From Primorskyibacter sedentarius (lineage in GTDB: Bacteria > Pseudomonadota > Alphaproteobacteria > Rhodobacterales > Rhodobacteraceae), in contig NZ_SLZU01000002.1 of the NCBI RefSeq assembly GCF_004342065.1, forward strand, positions 434,001 through 498,000: a stretch of 64,000 nucleotides of DNA, given 5' to 3'. Shown here piece by piece: positions 18,382-28,143 of the stretch (its first letter is position 1; the number at the start of each line of letters is the position of its first letter). A program made the translations under genes and the position numbers. A model generated the notes under the pieces. That model did no database searches. It worked only from the letters and a program-made list of their open reading frames with translations, and had not been told where the DNA came from.

Positions 18382-19235
18382 GCGGCGTCCCCATCCTGCG
18401 CAGCCGCGCAGAGCTTCGCGGCGCGGTTCGCCGCTGGAAAGCCGCCGGAGAGGTCATCGGCGTGGTGCCCACGATGGGCGCGCTGCATCAGGGGCATCTC
18501 AGCCTCGTGCGGGCCGCGAAAAAGCATTGCGACCGGGTGGTCGTGACGCTTTTCGTCAACCCCAAGCAGTTCAACAATCCCGAAGATCTGGAAAACTACC
18601 CGCGCACCGAAGTCGAGGACGCGGCCAAGCTGGTGCCCTTCGCGGTCGATGCGCTTTACGTGCCCGATGGCGAACAGATGTATCCCGCCGGATTTGCCAC
18701 GACCGTATCGGTGGAGGGGCTGACCGATGTGCTTTGCGGCGCGCACCGGCCCGGCCATTTCGACGGGGTGGCGACCGTGGTGACCAAGCTTTTCCTGCAA
18801 ACCGGGGCCGACAAGGCGTTTTTCGGAGAGAAGGATTTCCAGCAATTGCAGGTGGTCACGCGCATGGCGCGCGATCTTGATATCCCGACAGAGGTGGTAG
18901 GCTGCCCGACGATCCGCGAAGAGGACGGTCTTGCCATGTCCTCGCGCAACCTTCTGCTGTCGGACAGGGCGCGCATTCCCGCGCCGGTCCTGCACGAGGC
19001 GATGCAGGATGTCGCGGACGGGTTGGCGCGCGGCGAGGCGTTCGATGCGCTCAAAACCGCAGCAGAGGCCCGCATTCTGGCCGCAGGCTTCACAGAGGTC
19101 GAATATTTCGATCTGCGCGCCTGCGACGACCTCAGCCTGCTGGATGCGCCCGACCGGCCCGCGCGCCTTCTGGCAGCCGCATGGCTGGCAGGGGTCCGGC
19201 TGATCGACAATATCGGGGTGCCTGCGCGCGGCTGA
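18378..19235 (+). CDS. panC: Pantothenate synthetase
   Basis: Joins pantoate and beta-alanine in an ATP-dependent reaction, in the cytoplasm. 285 residues. Nucleotidyltransferase motifs are plain: [13 protein letters not shown] (HxGH), [34 protein letters not shown] and SSRNLLLS (KMSKS-equivalent). GTG start overlapping the panB stop. No panD (aspartate decarboxylase) is nearby, so beta-alanine must come from another locus. Confidence 0.96.
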   Translation: MSGVPILRSRAELRGAVRRWKAAGEVIGVVPTMGALHQGHLSLVRAAKKHCDRVVVTLFVNPKQFNNPEDLENYPRTEVEDAAKLVPFAVDALYVPDGEQMYPAGFATTVSVEGLTDVLCGAHRPGHFDGVATVVTKLFLQTGADKAFFGEKDFQQLQVVTRMARDLDIPTEVVGCPTIREEDGLAMSSRNLLLSDRARIPAPVLHEAMQDVADGLARGEAFDALKTAAEARILAAGFTEVEYFDLRACDDLSLLDAPDRPARLLAAAWLAGVRLIDNIGVPARG

Positions 19236-19383
19236 CCCCGCAATCCCCGCCCTTGGCGTCACGTAATCCCGATTGGGGTGTGGATATAAGGCGCGCGTGG
19301 ATTTAGCCTGTTGCCCATGTATCGCAAAGCAATAAGAGTTCTTTTCTTTGAAAGATATTCGGGTTAATTGCCCGGCCGATCTT

Positions 19384-19412
19384 TTGACTTGCGCAAAAAT
19401 GCCCCGCAATAT
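19384..19412 (+). promoter_or_regulatory. Putative sigma-70-type promoter of the RTX gene
   Basis: TTGACT and CAATAT separated by 17 bases, ending 33 bases before the ATG of the RTX gene. The gene is preceded by about 210 AT-richer bases, so this is the best promoter candidate. A ribosome site (CGGAG) is 8 bases before the start codon. Confidence 0.45.
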
Positions 19413-19444
19413 GCCTGTAATTCATTTGAAACCGGAGATTTTTA

Positions 19445-22291
19445 ATGACGACCTATAATCTGGACGCCATTTTTGCACGCTACGATGCCAACGACGAATT
19501 GGTGGAGGCCGGGATGCGCACTGTGTCCTTCGTGATGGCGCCGGGGGCTGACACCTTCACCTATACCGTGCTCGAATCCTACAGTGGCGACGGGGCCGAA
19601 ATAGAATTCACCGGTCTCGATATTCAAACCCTGTATCTGGACGGGGTCGTAGTGACCAACCAGGTAGACGCCTTTCTTACCTCCGTGAGTTTCGGCAACG
19701 GAGACACCACGCAATATGTTGCGCTACAGGAGGCGGATCAATTCGAGGAAGTCTATATCGTCCGACTGGGCGGTGACCCGTTTCCGACAGTCAATTCGGT
19801 GGCCCAGTTCGAGGCGGTGGGCGACTCCATCACCAGTTACGCGGTAGTCACGACCGGCCCCCTGGCACCGGATCGGCCCATTCAAATCAATTCTCTGCCG
19901 GGTGTCACCTCCACGCAGAATGACCGGATCGTCGGAACCGTATTCAACGATGAACTCGATGGCGGCATCGGGAACGACACGATCTTCGGTCTGGAAGGTC
20001 ACGACACTCTCTTTGGCGGCGATGGCAATGACACGCTGCGCGGGGGCGACGGCAGTGACGACCTGACCGGTGGCGATGGCACCGATTACATCAATCCCGG
20101 ATCGAATTTTTACGGCACTGATTACATCGAGGCCGGGCGGGGCAATGACACGATCGATTACAGCGACAACGAATATACTGGCTGGCAGGTTCTCAGCTAT
20201 CGCTGGGGCGACTTCACCTCGGGCATTACTGCCAATTTCGACCTTGCGCAGAATACCGCGACTGTCTCCAAGCCGGGTCGTGAAACGGACACGATCCGCA
20301 ACGTCACAAAGGCGACCGGCGGCGATGGGCTGCGGCTTGAGGGGACTGAAAACTCCGACACGTTCAATGTCCGCTCTGCGGAGGACCAGTATATCGACAT
20401 TCGGGGCATCCAGGGTGACGACATCTACAACCTGACGCTGGATGGTGGCACGATTGCCGTGGACCTGCGCCTTGGAGGGCAGGCGATCTCTTTCGATGGC
20501 CAGAATGATCGGATCTGGAATGATGGTTACGGCGACACCGATATCTTGAACATCACCCGGGTGGATGGGACGGACGGTGTGCTCCAGATCTGGGCTGGCG
20601 ATGGCAATGACAGCCTGATCGGCACCGATGGCAGAGACCGTTTCATCACCGAACGCGGCAATGACACTGTGGATGGCGGCGCCGGGTGGGATGTGATCCG
20701 CTATAATCTCAACGATGTCGGCGCTGTATCCGTAGACCTGACCGAAGGGAAGGCCACTGGCACGTGGGACGGACAGTCTTTCACGCACACGCTCAGCAAC
20801 CTCGAAGAAGTGATCGGCTCCCGGTATGGGGATGACACGTTAATTGGCGATTGGCGGGACAACTCGCTTTTTGACTTTGACGGCAACAACTTGCTGGAGG
20901 GGCGCGGCGGTGCGGACGACCTGTTCGGCGGCGACGGCAATGATACGCTGCGTGGCGGCAGCGGGGATGATTATCTGTACGGCCATGACGGCGATGACCA
21001 CCTGATCGGCGGGACAGGCTACAACATTCTGTCCGGCGGCGATGGAAACGATCTGATTGATGCATCCAAAGCGGATTTTGTTGCCGGACAAGATCATAAC
21101 GACTTCGTCACGCCGGGGCTGGGTCAGGACACGATCATCGGCAGTCAGACAGCCTGGGACAATGGCAGCGGCATCATCCTGTCCTATTTCAATGTCTCAG
21201 GCGTCGGTGGCCTGACAATCAGCGCCGCCAGCGGTCGAGTGACGAGCGGCACCGGGGCCGTCGATGACACTTTCACCTATGCCAACTCTTTTTCTGGCTC
21301 GCAGGATGCAGACCGTATCATCGGATCGGCGCAGGATTTGGAAAGGTTCCAGGGGTTTGCGGGCGATGACACGATCAATGGCCGCGAAGGCATTGATCAG
21401 GTCAGCTATCTGGGGGCTGTGCTCGACGGCTACCCCGGCGGCATCGTCGCTGATATGCAGACCGGGCGGGTCACGGACCCCTACGGCGACACGGACCGCC
21501 TGTTCAATATCGAACGGATTCTCGGGACGGACGCCGGTGATACAATGGTTGCAGCCGATGCCGGGGGCATGACCTTTTACGGTATGGGCGGCAACGACAC
21601 CTTGCAGAGCGGTGACGGCAATGACGTGTTGCGCGGCGGTGATGGAGCGGACAAGCTGATCGGCGGTACGGGCCGGGACGACCTCTCTGGTGGCGATGGA
21701 ACCGACACACTGATTGGCGGAGATGGCGACGACTTTATCTTTGGGGGCGATACCGAAGCCGACCTGCGCGATGTCGTTTATGCCGGCGAAGGAAATGACA
21801 GCATTGACGGCGGCTGGGGCAACGACTCGCTGCGCGGCGATGGTGGCAATGACACGATCGCGGGTGGGTTCGGCGCCGATACCGTGCTGGGCGGCGATGG
21901 CGATGACGTCATGACCGGCTCGGCCTTCTCGGACCGCTTGTCCGGTGGCAATGGCGACGACTTCATCAATGGGGGCTTCGGCTTTGACCGGGTCGGTGGC
22001 GACGCAGGTGCGGACAAGTTCTTTCATGTCGGCGTCAAGGGCCACGGTTCGGACTGGGTCCGCGACTATGACGCCGCCGAGGGTGACCTGTTGGTAAGCG
22101 GTATCCGTGGCTCTACCGCTGCCGACTACCGCGTCAATTTCGCGGGATCGGGGGCTGGTGATGCAAACGTGGCCGAGGCTTTCGTGCGCTACATTCCCAC
22201 CGGCCAGACCCTGTGGGTGCTGATCGATGGCGGCGCGCAGACAGAGATCAACCTGCAGATCGGCGGCGTCACCTACGACCTGCTGGCCTGA
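19445..22291 (+). CDS. Secreted RTX / haemolysin-type calcium-binding repeat protein
   Basis: A 948-residue acidic protein. Residues 1-155 are a non-repeat N-terminal domain I do not recognise. GGxGxDxL nonapeptides begin at about 165-217 (GGDGNDTLRGGDGSDDLTGG) and return around 480-540, 700-800 and 800-890. The spacers between blocks have the DYSxxxxGITANFDLAxNTATV form of beta-roll linker domains. The C-terminus (residues ~860-948) is the RTX type I secretion domain with a hydrophobic end (LQIGGVTYDLLA). No Sec signal, as expected for type I export; no HlyB/HlyD/TolC genes are in the window. No protease (HExxH) motif seen. Monocistronic with its own promoter and a strong 3' hairpin. Could be a surface adhesin, matrix protein or inactive exoenzyme. 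Confidence 0.88.
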   Translation: MTTYNLDAIFARYDANDELVEAGMRTVSFVMAPGADTFTYTVLESYSGDGAEIEFTGLDIQTLYLDGVVVTNQVDAFLTSVSFGNGDTTQYVALQEADQFEEVYIVRLGGDPFPTVNSVAQFEAVGDSITSYAVVTTGPLAPDRPIQINSLPGVTSTQNDRIVGTVFNDELDGGIGNDTIFGLEGHDTLFGGDGNDTLRGGDGSDDLTGGDGTDYINPGSNFYGTDYIEAGRGNDTIDYSDNEYTGWQVLSYRWGDFTSGITANFDLAQNTATVSKPGRETDTIRNVTKATGGDGLRLEGTENSDTFNVRSAEDQYIDIRGIQGDDIYNLTLDGGTIAVDLRLGGQAISFDGQNDRIWNDGYGDTDILNITRVDGTDGVLQIWAGDGNDSLIGTDGRDRFITERGNDTVDGGAGWDVIRYNLNDVGAVSVDLTEGKATGTWDGQSFTHTLSNLEEVIGSRYGDDTLIGDWRDNSLFDFDGNNLLEGRGGADDLFGGDGNDTLRGGSGDDYLYGHDGDDHLIGGTGYNILSGGDGNDLIDASKADFVAGQDHNDFVTPGLGQDTIIGSQTAWDNGSGIILSYFNVSGVGGLTISAASGRVTSGTGAVDDTFTYANSFSGSQDADRIIGSAQDLERFQGFAGDDTINGREGIDQVSYLGAVLDGYPGGIVADMQTGRVTDPYGDTDRLFNIERILGTDAGDTMVAADAGGMTFYGMGGNDTLQSGDGNDVLRGGDGADKLIGGTGRDDLSGGDGTDTLIGGDGDDFIFGGDTEADLRDVVYAGEGNDSIDGGWGNDSLRGDGGNDTIAGGFGADTVLGGDGDDVMTGSAFSDRLSGGNGDDFINGGFGFDRVGGDAGADKFFHVGVKGHGSDWVRDYDAAEGDLLVSGIRGSTAADYRVNFAGSGAGDANVAEAFVRYIPTGQTLWVLIDGGAQTEINLQIGGVTYDLLA

Positions 22292-22306
22292 AGGCGGGCA
22301 TGCAAA

Positions 22307-22338
22307 GGGGCGTGGGGCTTGCGCCTCACCCCCGCCCC
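22307..22338 (+). terminator. Terminator hairpin after RTX gene
   Basis: GC-rich stem GGGGCG-t-GGGG / CCCC-c-GCCCC just 16 bases after the RTX stop codon. No clean T-run follows, so efficiency is uncertain. Confidence 0.55.
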
Positions 22339-22455
22339 TGGTCAGAACGGCTCTTACAGATACGCGGCCGCCCCTTTGTTTTTTGCCAGCGATACAGGGC
22401 TTCCCAGACCGCGGCTTTCTGACTAGTCAGGACTCAAATGCCAAAGAGGGTCCAG

Positions 22456-23301
22456 ATGTCACAACTGCCAGCAGATGCAGATGCCCGCCGCGCGGTGGCG
22501 CCCGTGATCTGCTATCCGGTCGAAACCCTGCCACAGCCCGACATGGCGCTTTACCGGCGGGCCCGCGAAGGGGCGACCAAGGTTGCGCAATGGCGTGTCG
22601 CCCCTCGGGATGCTGCAAGCTTTCGCGTGGATGCGGGCCAGTTTTTCCGCATCACCAGCATCGAAGGCCCGCAGGTCGGTGACCTGAACCTCTGGAATGC
22701 CAATGACCTGTCCGAAAGGTTTTACTCTGGAAAGACGCGCGCGCTGCACGGCACGCACCTGACCGAAGGGCAGCGGATGTGGACCTCTTTCCCGGCGCTG
22801 CGTCCGATGGCGACGGTGATGTCTGACAGCCTGTCCTGGTACGGCGCGGACGAGTTTGGCGGGCGGGTGCATGATGTGATCGGCACGCGTTGCGACCCCT
22901 ATACCGGCAACCTGCTGTCAGGGACGCAATACCACCATTGCTGCCATTCCAACCTGACGCGGGCGCTGGCCGATGCCACGGGCATGTCTCTGGCCGAAGC
23001 GGAACCCCATGTCCACGACGTGCTCAACGTCTTCATGTGCACGGGGTTCACGCGCGACACCGGCCAGTATTTCATGAAGGCAAGCCCGGTGCGCCCCGGC
23101 GACCACCTGGAATTCTTTGCCGAGATCGATCTTCTGGGCGCGCTCAGCGCCTGCCCCGGTGGCGATTGCGGCCAAGTGCATTCCAGCGACACCGCCGCCT
23201 GTTACCCGATGCTGATCGAGGCTTTTGCACCCGCACCGGGCGCGCTTGAGGGGTGGGAACCGCCCGTGCGCAACGGATATGACCGCAGCCACGGGCGATA
23301 G
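22456..23301 (+). CDS. DUF1989 (urea carboxylase-associated family) protein
   Basis: About 281 residues. DUF1989 features: a long block containing GQFFRITSIEGPQVGDLNLWNAND, RALHGTHLTEGQRMWTSFP, DVIGTRCDPYTG, the Cys/His-rich YHHCCHSNL and a CPGGDCG cysteine pair. DUF1989 proteins often occur near urea carboxylase or allophanate hydrolase genes, but none are here. The Cys/His motifs suggest a metal site. Start chosen at the ATG at 22456; an ATG 18 bases upstream is possible. Monocistronic, convergent with deoD, with only 6 bases between the stop codons. Confidence 0.8.
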   Translation: MSQLPADADARRAVAPVICYPVETLPQPDMALYRRAREGATKVAQWRVAPRDAASFRVDAGQFFRITSIEGPQVGDLNLWNANDLSERFYSGKTRALHGTHLTEGQRMWTSFPALRPMATVMSDSLSWYGADEFGGRVHDVIGTRCDPYTGNLLSGTQYHHCCHSNLTRALADATGMSLAEAEPHVHDVLNVFMCTGFTRDTGQYFMKASPVRPGDHLEFFAEIDLLGALSACPGGDCGQVHSSDTAACYPMLIEAFAPAPGALEGWEPPVRNGYDRSHGR

Positions 23302-23307
23302 GCAAGG

Positions 23308-24012
23308 TCAGGCGAAAGCGGATTCCAGCGCGATCTCGACCATGTCGCCAAAGGATTTCTCGCGATCCTCCGAAGGCAGCGCCTCCCCGGTCAGCAGATG
23401 GTCGCTGACCGTCAGCACGGCCAAAGCCCGCACGCCATGGCGCGCCGCGACATTATATAGCTCTGCCGCTTCCATCTCGACGCCCAGAATGCCGTGGCGG
23501 GTCATCTGTTCGTTCAGATCAGGCCGTTCGTCATAAAAGACATCCGCAGAATAAATGCCGCCGACATGGGTCGTCACACCCTTTGCCTCGGCAGCCGTCA
23601 CAGCCGCGCGAAGCAATGACCAATCCGCGCAGGGCGCAAAGTTCAATTCCCGGAATATTCCGCGCGACGGGGTCGATACGGAACTTGCCGTCATTGCGAC
23701 AATCACATCGCGAATGCCGACGCTATTCTGCATTCCACCGCAAGAGCCGATGCGGATCAGCGTCTTTGCACCATAATCGCGGATCAATTCATTGGCATAG
23801 ATCGACAGCGAGGGCATTCCCATTCCCGAGCCGTGAATCGTAACCTCGTTTCCGCGCCACGTGCCGGTGAATCCCAGCATGCCACGGACTTCATTTACAA
23901 GGCGCGGGGCGGTCAGAAACGTTTCTGCCGCCCATTTCGCGCGATAGGGATCGCCCGGCATCAACACGGTCTGTGCGATATCGCCGGGCTTTGCACCAAT
24001 GTGGATTGTCAT
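23308..24012 (-). CDS. deoD: Purine-nucleoside phosphorylase, DeoD type
   Basis: Cytoplasmic phosphorolysis of purine (deoxy)nucleosides. 234 residues, the standard length of hexameric bacterial PNP. Motifs: N-terminal [20 protein letters not shown] (phosphate site), [24 protein letters not shown] and [10 protein letters not shown] (ribose-binding Glu), plus SDHLLTGE with the catalytic Asp. Follows the H-NS-like gene by 21 bases on the same strand, so probably co-transcribed. A BMP-type nucleoside importer is encoded elsewhere in the window (39.6-44.3 kb). Confidence 0.94.
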   Translation of the reverse strand: MTIHIGAKPGDIAQTVLMPGDPYRAKWAAETFLTAPRLVNEVRGMLGFTGTWRGNEVTIHGSGMGMPSLSIYANELIRDYGAKTLIRIGSCGGMQNSVGIRDVIVAMTASSVSTPSRGIFRELNFAPCADWSLLRAAVTAAEAKGVTTHVGGIYSADVFYDERPDLNEQMTRHGILGVEMEAAELYNVAARHGVRALAVLTVSDHLLTGEALPSEDREKSFGDMVEIALESAFA

Positions 24013-24033
24013 TTGCGATCCTTCACAGAACCG

Positions 24034-24345
24034 TCAGAGTTCAAGATCTTCCAATGGCTTGCCATTGTCGAGATGCTCGATCACCCATTTCGGCTTGCGG
24101 CCGCGACCGGTCCAGGTCTGCGAGGGATCTTCGGGGTTCACGAATTTCGCAACACCCTTGGTCTTCTTTCCACCGGTCGTGGAGGCATTCAGCTCTGTCA
24201 GCGAAAAACCGAACTCTCTCGCGGCATCCTCTGCGGCTTTCAGGGCTTCGGCACGACGACGGGTTTCAACCGTATCAAGCGCCTTTTCGACATTCTTTTT
24301 CAGGGCCGTCAGCTCTTCGCGGGACATGCCGGACAGGTCAATCAT
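24034..24345 (-). CDS. H-NS family DNA-binding protein (HvrA-like)
   Basis: 103 residues. The N-terminal half is a coiled-coil oligomerisation region (LTALKKNVEKALDTVETRRRAEALKAAEDAA). The C-terminal half carries the H-NS DNA-binding core in the HvrA form: FVNPEDPSQTWTGRGRKPKWV, with the conserved TWTGRGRxPxW loop that enters the minor groove of AT-rich DNA. AAGGAG sits 8 bases before the ATG. Known relatives in Rhodobacter (HvrA) act on photosynthesis genes; a xenogeneic silencing role for the AT-richer accessory region is possible but untested. Confidence 0.9.
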   Translation of the reverse strand: MIDLSGMSREELTALKKNVEKALDTVETRRRAEALKAAEDAAREFGFSLTELNASTTGGKKTKGVAKFVNPEDPSQTWTGRGRKPKWVIEHLDNGKPLEDLEL

Positions 24346-24454
24346 GGGTTAACTCCTTTGCAGTTTTTAGGAAATAAAGGGAAAGGAGTAATAAATGGCA
24401 AGCGTCAATTTGTGTCAATTAACGCCATATCGCGTCCAAATCACATAAAAAGCA

Positions 24455-24488
24455 AGTGCCCACACACCAAAAAGGATATGTGGGCACT
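24455..24488 (-). terminator. Stem-loop 1 between ecm and the hvrA-like gene
   Basis: A perfect 10-bp stem (AGTGCCCACA / TGTGGGCACT, 14-base loop) about 40 bases past the ecm stop codon. Together with the neighbouring stem-loop it probably terminates ecm transcription. Confidence 0.6.
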
Positions 24489-24500
24489 CATTTCAACAAT

Positions 24501-24522
24501 TATCGGCAGAGTTTTGCCGATA
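24501..24522 (-). terminator. Stem-loop 2 immediately after ecm
   Basis: A perfect 8-bp stem (TATCGGCA / TGCCGATA, 6-base loop) 5 bases past the ecm stop. The first of two tandem hairpins read by transcripts leaving ecm. Confidence 0.6.
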
Positions 24523-24526
24523 TTGG

Positions 24527-26503
24527 CTATTCGGCGGCGACTGCGGCGGGGTCTACCAGCGTGACGATATCCTGCATGATGGTATTCAGCTCGAAATCCT
24601 TTGGCGTGTAGACCCGCGTCACGCCCATTTCCAGCAGGCGCCGCGCGTCATCGGCGGGGATGATGCCGCCCACGATCACCGGAATGTCGCCCAGCCCGGC
24701 GGCGCGCATCCGTTCCATCAGGTCCTCGACCAGCGGGATGTGACTGCCCGACAGGATCGACAGCCCAACCACATGCGCGCCATCCTGCGCGGCCTCGACG
24801 ATCTGTTCCGGGGTCAGGCGGATGCCTTCATAGTCGATCTCCATGCCGCAATCGCGCGCACGGAAGGCGATCTGTTCGGCGCCGTTGGAATGCCCGTCCA
24901 GCCCCGGCTTGCCCACAAGGAACCGCAACCGCCGCCCCAGCCGGTCGCTGACCGCATCCACGGCGGCGCGCAGATCATCCAGCCCTTCGATCCGGTTGCT
25001 GACCGACCGCGACACGCCGGTCGGCCCGCGATATTCGCCATGCACGGCGCGCATCTGCTGCGCCCATTCGCCGGTCGTCACGCCCGCCTTTGCGGCGGCA
25101 ATCGACGGCTCCATGATATTGCGCCCCTCGCGGGCGGCACTGCGCAGATCGGCCAGCGCCTTTTCCACGGCCTCCGCATCGCGCTCGGCACGCCAAAGGT
25201 TCAAACGGTCGATCTGTTCCTGTTCGACCGCAGGGTCGACAACCATGATCCCGCCATCCTCGTCCATCAGCGGGCTTGGCTCGCTCTCGGTCCAGCGGTT
25301 CACGCCGACGACGATGGTCTCATTCCGTTCGATCCGGTTCACACGTTCGGCGTTGGATTCAACCAGCCGCGACTTCATGTAATCGATCGCACCAATCGCG
25401 CCGCCCATGCTGTCGATATTGGCAAGCTCTGCCCGCGCGCCTTCCTTCAGCGCCTCGACCTTGGCATCCACCGCCGGGTTGCCATCGAACAGATCCTCGT
25501 ATTCCAGCAGGTCGGTCTCATAGGCCATGATCTGCTGCATCCGCATCGACCATTGCTGATCCCAGGGGCGCGGCAGGCCAAGCGCCTCGTTCCAGGCGGG
25601 CAATTGCACGGCCCGCGCGCGCGCCCTTTTGGACAGGGTCACCGCCAGCATCTCGATCAGGATACGGTAGACGTTGTTTTCCGGCTGCTGCTCTGTCAGG
25701 CCCAGTGAGTTCACCTGAACGCCGTAACGGAAGCGGCGGAACTTCGGGTTCTCGACGCCGTAGCGGTCTTGCAGGATCTCGTCCCACAGATCGACAAAGG
25801 CGCGCATCTTGCACATCTCGGTCACAAACCGGATGCCCGCATTCACAAAGAACGAAATCCGCCCGCACAGCGCCGGGAAATCCTCGGTCGGGACGCGGGT
25901 TTTCAGCTCGTCCAGAACGGCAACGGCAGTGGCCAGCGCAAAGGACAGTTCCTGCTCCGGCGTCGCACCCGCCTCTTGGAGGTGGTAGGAACACACGTTC
26001 ATCGGGTTCCATTTCGGCACATTGCGATAGCAGTATTCCGCGACATCCCCGATCATCTTCAGCGATGGTTTCGGCGGACATATATATGTGCCGCGCGACA
26101 GGTATTCCTTGATCAGGTCGTTCTGCACCGTGCCTTGCAGCTTGGATACATCCGCGCCCTGCTTTTCAGCCACCGCGATATACAGCGCCAGCAGCCACGG
26201 CGCCGTCGCGTTGATCGTCATGGAGGTGTTCATCTGTTCCAGCGGGATCTGGTCGAACAGCGCTTCCATGTCGCCCAGATGGCTGACGGGCACGCCCACC
26301 TTGCCGACTTCGCCCCGGCTCAGCACGTGATCGCTGTCATATCCGGTCTGGGTCGGCAGATCGAAGGCCACCGAAAGCCCGGTCTGTCCGCGCGACAGGT
26401 TGGATCGGTACAGCTCGTTCGAGGCCTTGGCGGTAGAGTGGCCGGCATAGGTGCGGATCAGCCAGGGTCTGTCCTTCGGGCGATCATTCGGCGTGTCGGT
26501 CAT
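24527..26503 (-). CDS. ecm: Ethylmalonyl-CoA mutase (MeaA)
   Basis: B12-dependent mutase converting (2R)-ethylmalonyl-CoA to (2S)-methylsuccinyl-CoA in the ethylmalonyl-CoA pathway of acetate assimilation. 658 residues. The N-terminal catalytic barrel is recognisable from RPWLIRTYAGHSTAKASNELYR, SVAFDLPTQTGYDSDH and CSYHLQEAGATPEQE. The C-terminal cobalamin domain carries GLDGHSNGAEQI (DxHxxG, His is the lower cobalt ligand) and LSILSGSH. Length and the ASNELYR signature fit the ethylmalonyl-CoA rather than the methylmalonyl-CoA mutase, supported by ccr 1.7 kb away. Divergent from the PlsB-like gene; its upstream region carries motifs shared with the ccr promoter. Confidence 0.94.
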   Translation of the reverse strand: MTDTPNDRPKDRPWLIRTYAGHSTAKASNELYRSNLSRGQTGLSVAFDLPTQTGYDSDHVLSRGEVGKVGVPVSHLGDMEALFDQIPLEQMNTSMTINATAPWLLALYIAVAEKQGADVSKLQGTVQNDLIKEYLSRGTYICPPKPSLKMIGDVAEYCYRNVPKWNPMNVCSYHLQEAGATPEQELSFALATAVAVLDELKTRVPTEDFPALCGRISFFVNAGIRFVTEMCKMRAFVDLWDEILQDRYGVENPKFRRFRYGVQVNSLGLTEQQPENNVYRILIEMLAVTLSKRARARAVQLPAWNEALGLPRPWDQQWSMRMQQIMAYETDLLEYEDLFDGNPAVDAKVEALKEGARAELANIDSMGGAIGAIDYMKSRLVESNAERVNRIERNETIVVGVNRWTESEPSPLMDEDGGIMVVDPAVEQEQIDRLNLWRAERDAEAVEKALADLRSAAREGRNIMEPSIAAAKAGVTTGEWAQQMRAVHGEYRGPTGVSRSVSNRIEGLDDLRAAVDAVSDRLGRRLRFLVGKPGLDGHSNGAEQIAFRARDCGMEIDYEGIRLTPEQIVEAAQDGAHVVGLSILSGSHIPLVEDLMERMRAAGLGDIPVIVGGIIPADDARRLLEMGVTRVYTPKDFELNTIMQDIVTLVDPAAVAAE

Positions 26504-26536
26504 GGTCGGTCCTCGCGGTTCGGGCGCTCATATCTA

Positions 26537-26580
26537 GCGAAACATTATTTCGTCAGGACGTGGATATGCGAAACTTTATG
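26537..26580 (-). promoter_or_regulatory. Candidate ScfR/RamB-type operator region of ecm
   Basis: Two GCGAAAC elements in the same orientation lie 34-77 bases upstream of the ecm start: GCGAAACATTATTTCG (26537-26552, itself an inverted repeat CGAAA-N5-TTTCG) and GCGAAACTTTATG (26568-26580). The second matches 9 consecutive bases in the ccr upstream site (reverse strand GCGAAACTTTGC). The resemblance to RamB-type sites (AAAACTTTGCAAA as I recall it) is partial. Confidence 0.4.
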
Positions 26581-26722
26581 GCATTGTCAATTCGCCGCGC
26601 TGCGGCATCCGATGAAAAGAGGGCTTTTGTACATTTAGACGGTACAAAAGGCACAAAAGGCCTCAAACTCGCGCGCAATCTGCAGGCTTGCCCAATGGCG
26701 CGCGGGCTGCGATTCTGCCCGA

Positions 26723-28096
26723 ATGACAAGCACTGTCGAGCTGCCGCTCTGGCTGTTTCTGCTGATCCTTCTTTTCGCCGCTGTCACCGCGGCGAGCCAT
26801 TTGCTGTTCCCGTCGGTTCGCTGGTTTCTGCGGCGCCGGATGGAAAGGGCAGTTTCCAAGCTGAATCAAAGGCTTGCCCGTCCAATCGAGCCGTTCAAGC
26901 TGCTGCGCCGCCACGATGCGATCCAACGGCTGGTCTATGATCCCGAAGTGTCGAAGGCGATTGTCGAACACTCCCGCGAAACCGGCGAGCGCGAGGATGT
27001 CGCCTTTGATCGTGCAAAGCGCTATGCCCGTGAAATCGTTCCCTCTTTTTCCGCTTTCACCTATTTCAGCATCGGGATTCGCGCCGCCAGATGGCTGTCG
27101 AAGGCGCTTTATAACGTCCGGGTGGGCCAGTTTGACGAAGAGGAATTCCGCAGCATCGACCGCGAGTCGACGCTTGTTTTCGTGATAAACCACCGCTCCA
27201 ACATGGATTACGTGCTGGTCACCTATCTCGCGGCCAAGCAATCCGCGCTCAGCTACGCGGTTGGGGAATGGGCGCGGATCTGGCCTTTATCGTGGCTTAT
27301 CAAGAGCATGGGCGCGTATTTCGTGCGTCGCCGGTCGCGCAATGCGCTCTATCGCAAGGTCATGGAACGCTATGTGCAGATGGCCACGCAGGCGGGGGTT
27401 GCGCAGGCGATCTTCCCCGAGGGCGGGCTAAGCCTCAACGGTGCGCCCGCCGCGCCAAAGCTGGGATTGCTGCAATATATATCAAAGGCTTACGATCCGG
27501 ATGGCCGTGATATCGTCTTTGTTCCGGTCGCATTGAACTATGACCGGGTGCTCGAAGACACCATCCTCGTCGCCGCAGATCGCTCCGGCGAACGCCGGTT
27601 CCGCGCCAGACTGTGGGAGATTGCAGGCTTTCTGGGCCGCCAGGTCTGGCGCAAGCTGCGCGGACGGCTCAAACCCTTCGGGAACGCGGTTGTGAATTTC
27701 GGCAAGCCCCTGTCATTGCGGGATTTTCAGGCGCAAGGCGGCGCGATTGATGCGGAAGGTCTGGCGCATATCCTGATGGGCCGCATTGCCCAGGCCGTGC
27801 CCATCCTGCCCATCCCGGCCATCGCCACCTGTCTTTTGCATCGTCCGTATAGCCGCGACGAACTGATCTCGGCGATTGGTCTGCTTCTCAAATCCGAACC
27901 CGGCGCCGACATCGGGTTCACGCCCGAAACCCTGCCTGCAGAGATTGATGGCGCGCTCGAACAACTGCTCGGCCGCGACCTCATCCTGCAGCAGACTGAA
28001 AGCTACGCCCCCAATCCCGAACGCATCGATATCCTTCGCTTTTACGCGAACTCCATCCAGCATTTGCTGCCGGGTGACGCTGCGCCTGCATCCTGA
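26723..28096 (+). CDS. 1-acyl-glycerol-3-phosphate / glycerol-3-phosphate acyltransferase (PlsB/PlsC-like)
   Basis: Membrane-associated phospholipid acyltransferase of 457 residues. An N-terminal hydrophobic segment (LWLFLLILLFAAVTAASHLLF) anchors it. The acyltransferase block I is VINHRSNMDYVLV (H-x4-D), followed by FVRRRSRNALYRKV and block III IFPEGGLSLNG. The HRSNMDY form is closer to PlsB than to PlsC, but the protein is much shorter than E. coli PlsB. Starts at the ATG at 26723 without a strong ribosome site. Sits between the divergent ecm and downstream ccr. Confidence 0.82.
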   Translation: MTSTVELPLWLFLLILLFAAVTAASHLLFPSVRWFLRRRMERAVSKLNQRLARPIEPFKLLRRHDAIQRLVYDPEVSKAIVEHSRETGEREDVAFDRAKRYAREIVPSFSAFTYFSIGIRAARWLSKALYNVRVGQFDEEEFRSIDRESTLVFVINHRSNMDYVLVTYLAAKQSALSYAVGEWARIWPLSWLIKSMGAYFVRRRSRNALYRKVMERYVQMATQAGVAQAIFPEGGLSLNGAPAAPKLGLLQYISKAYDPDGRDIVFVPVALNYDRVLEDTILVAADRSGERRFRARLWEIAGFLGRQVWRKLRGRLKPFGNAVVNFGKPLSLRDFQAQGGAIDAEGLAHILMGRIAQAVPILPIPAIATCLLHRPYSRDELISAIGLLLKSEPGADIGFTPETLPAEIDGALEQLLGRDLILQQTESYAPNPERIDILRFYANSIQHLLPGDAAPAS

Positions 28097-28143
28097 TTGC
28101 TGCATTGGCTCGGTCATAAAATTACAAAATACGCACTAATGTT

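Noticed and set aside
19724-22045. Long minus-strand frames opposite the RTX gene, and repeat spacing that might suggest a CRISPR array
   Set aside because: The periodic signal is the 27-base period of RTX nonapeptides; there are no conserved repeats with unique spacers of CRISPR size.
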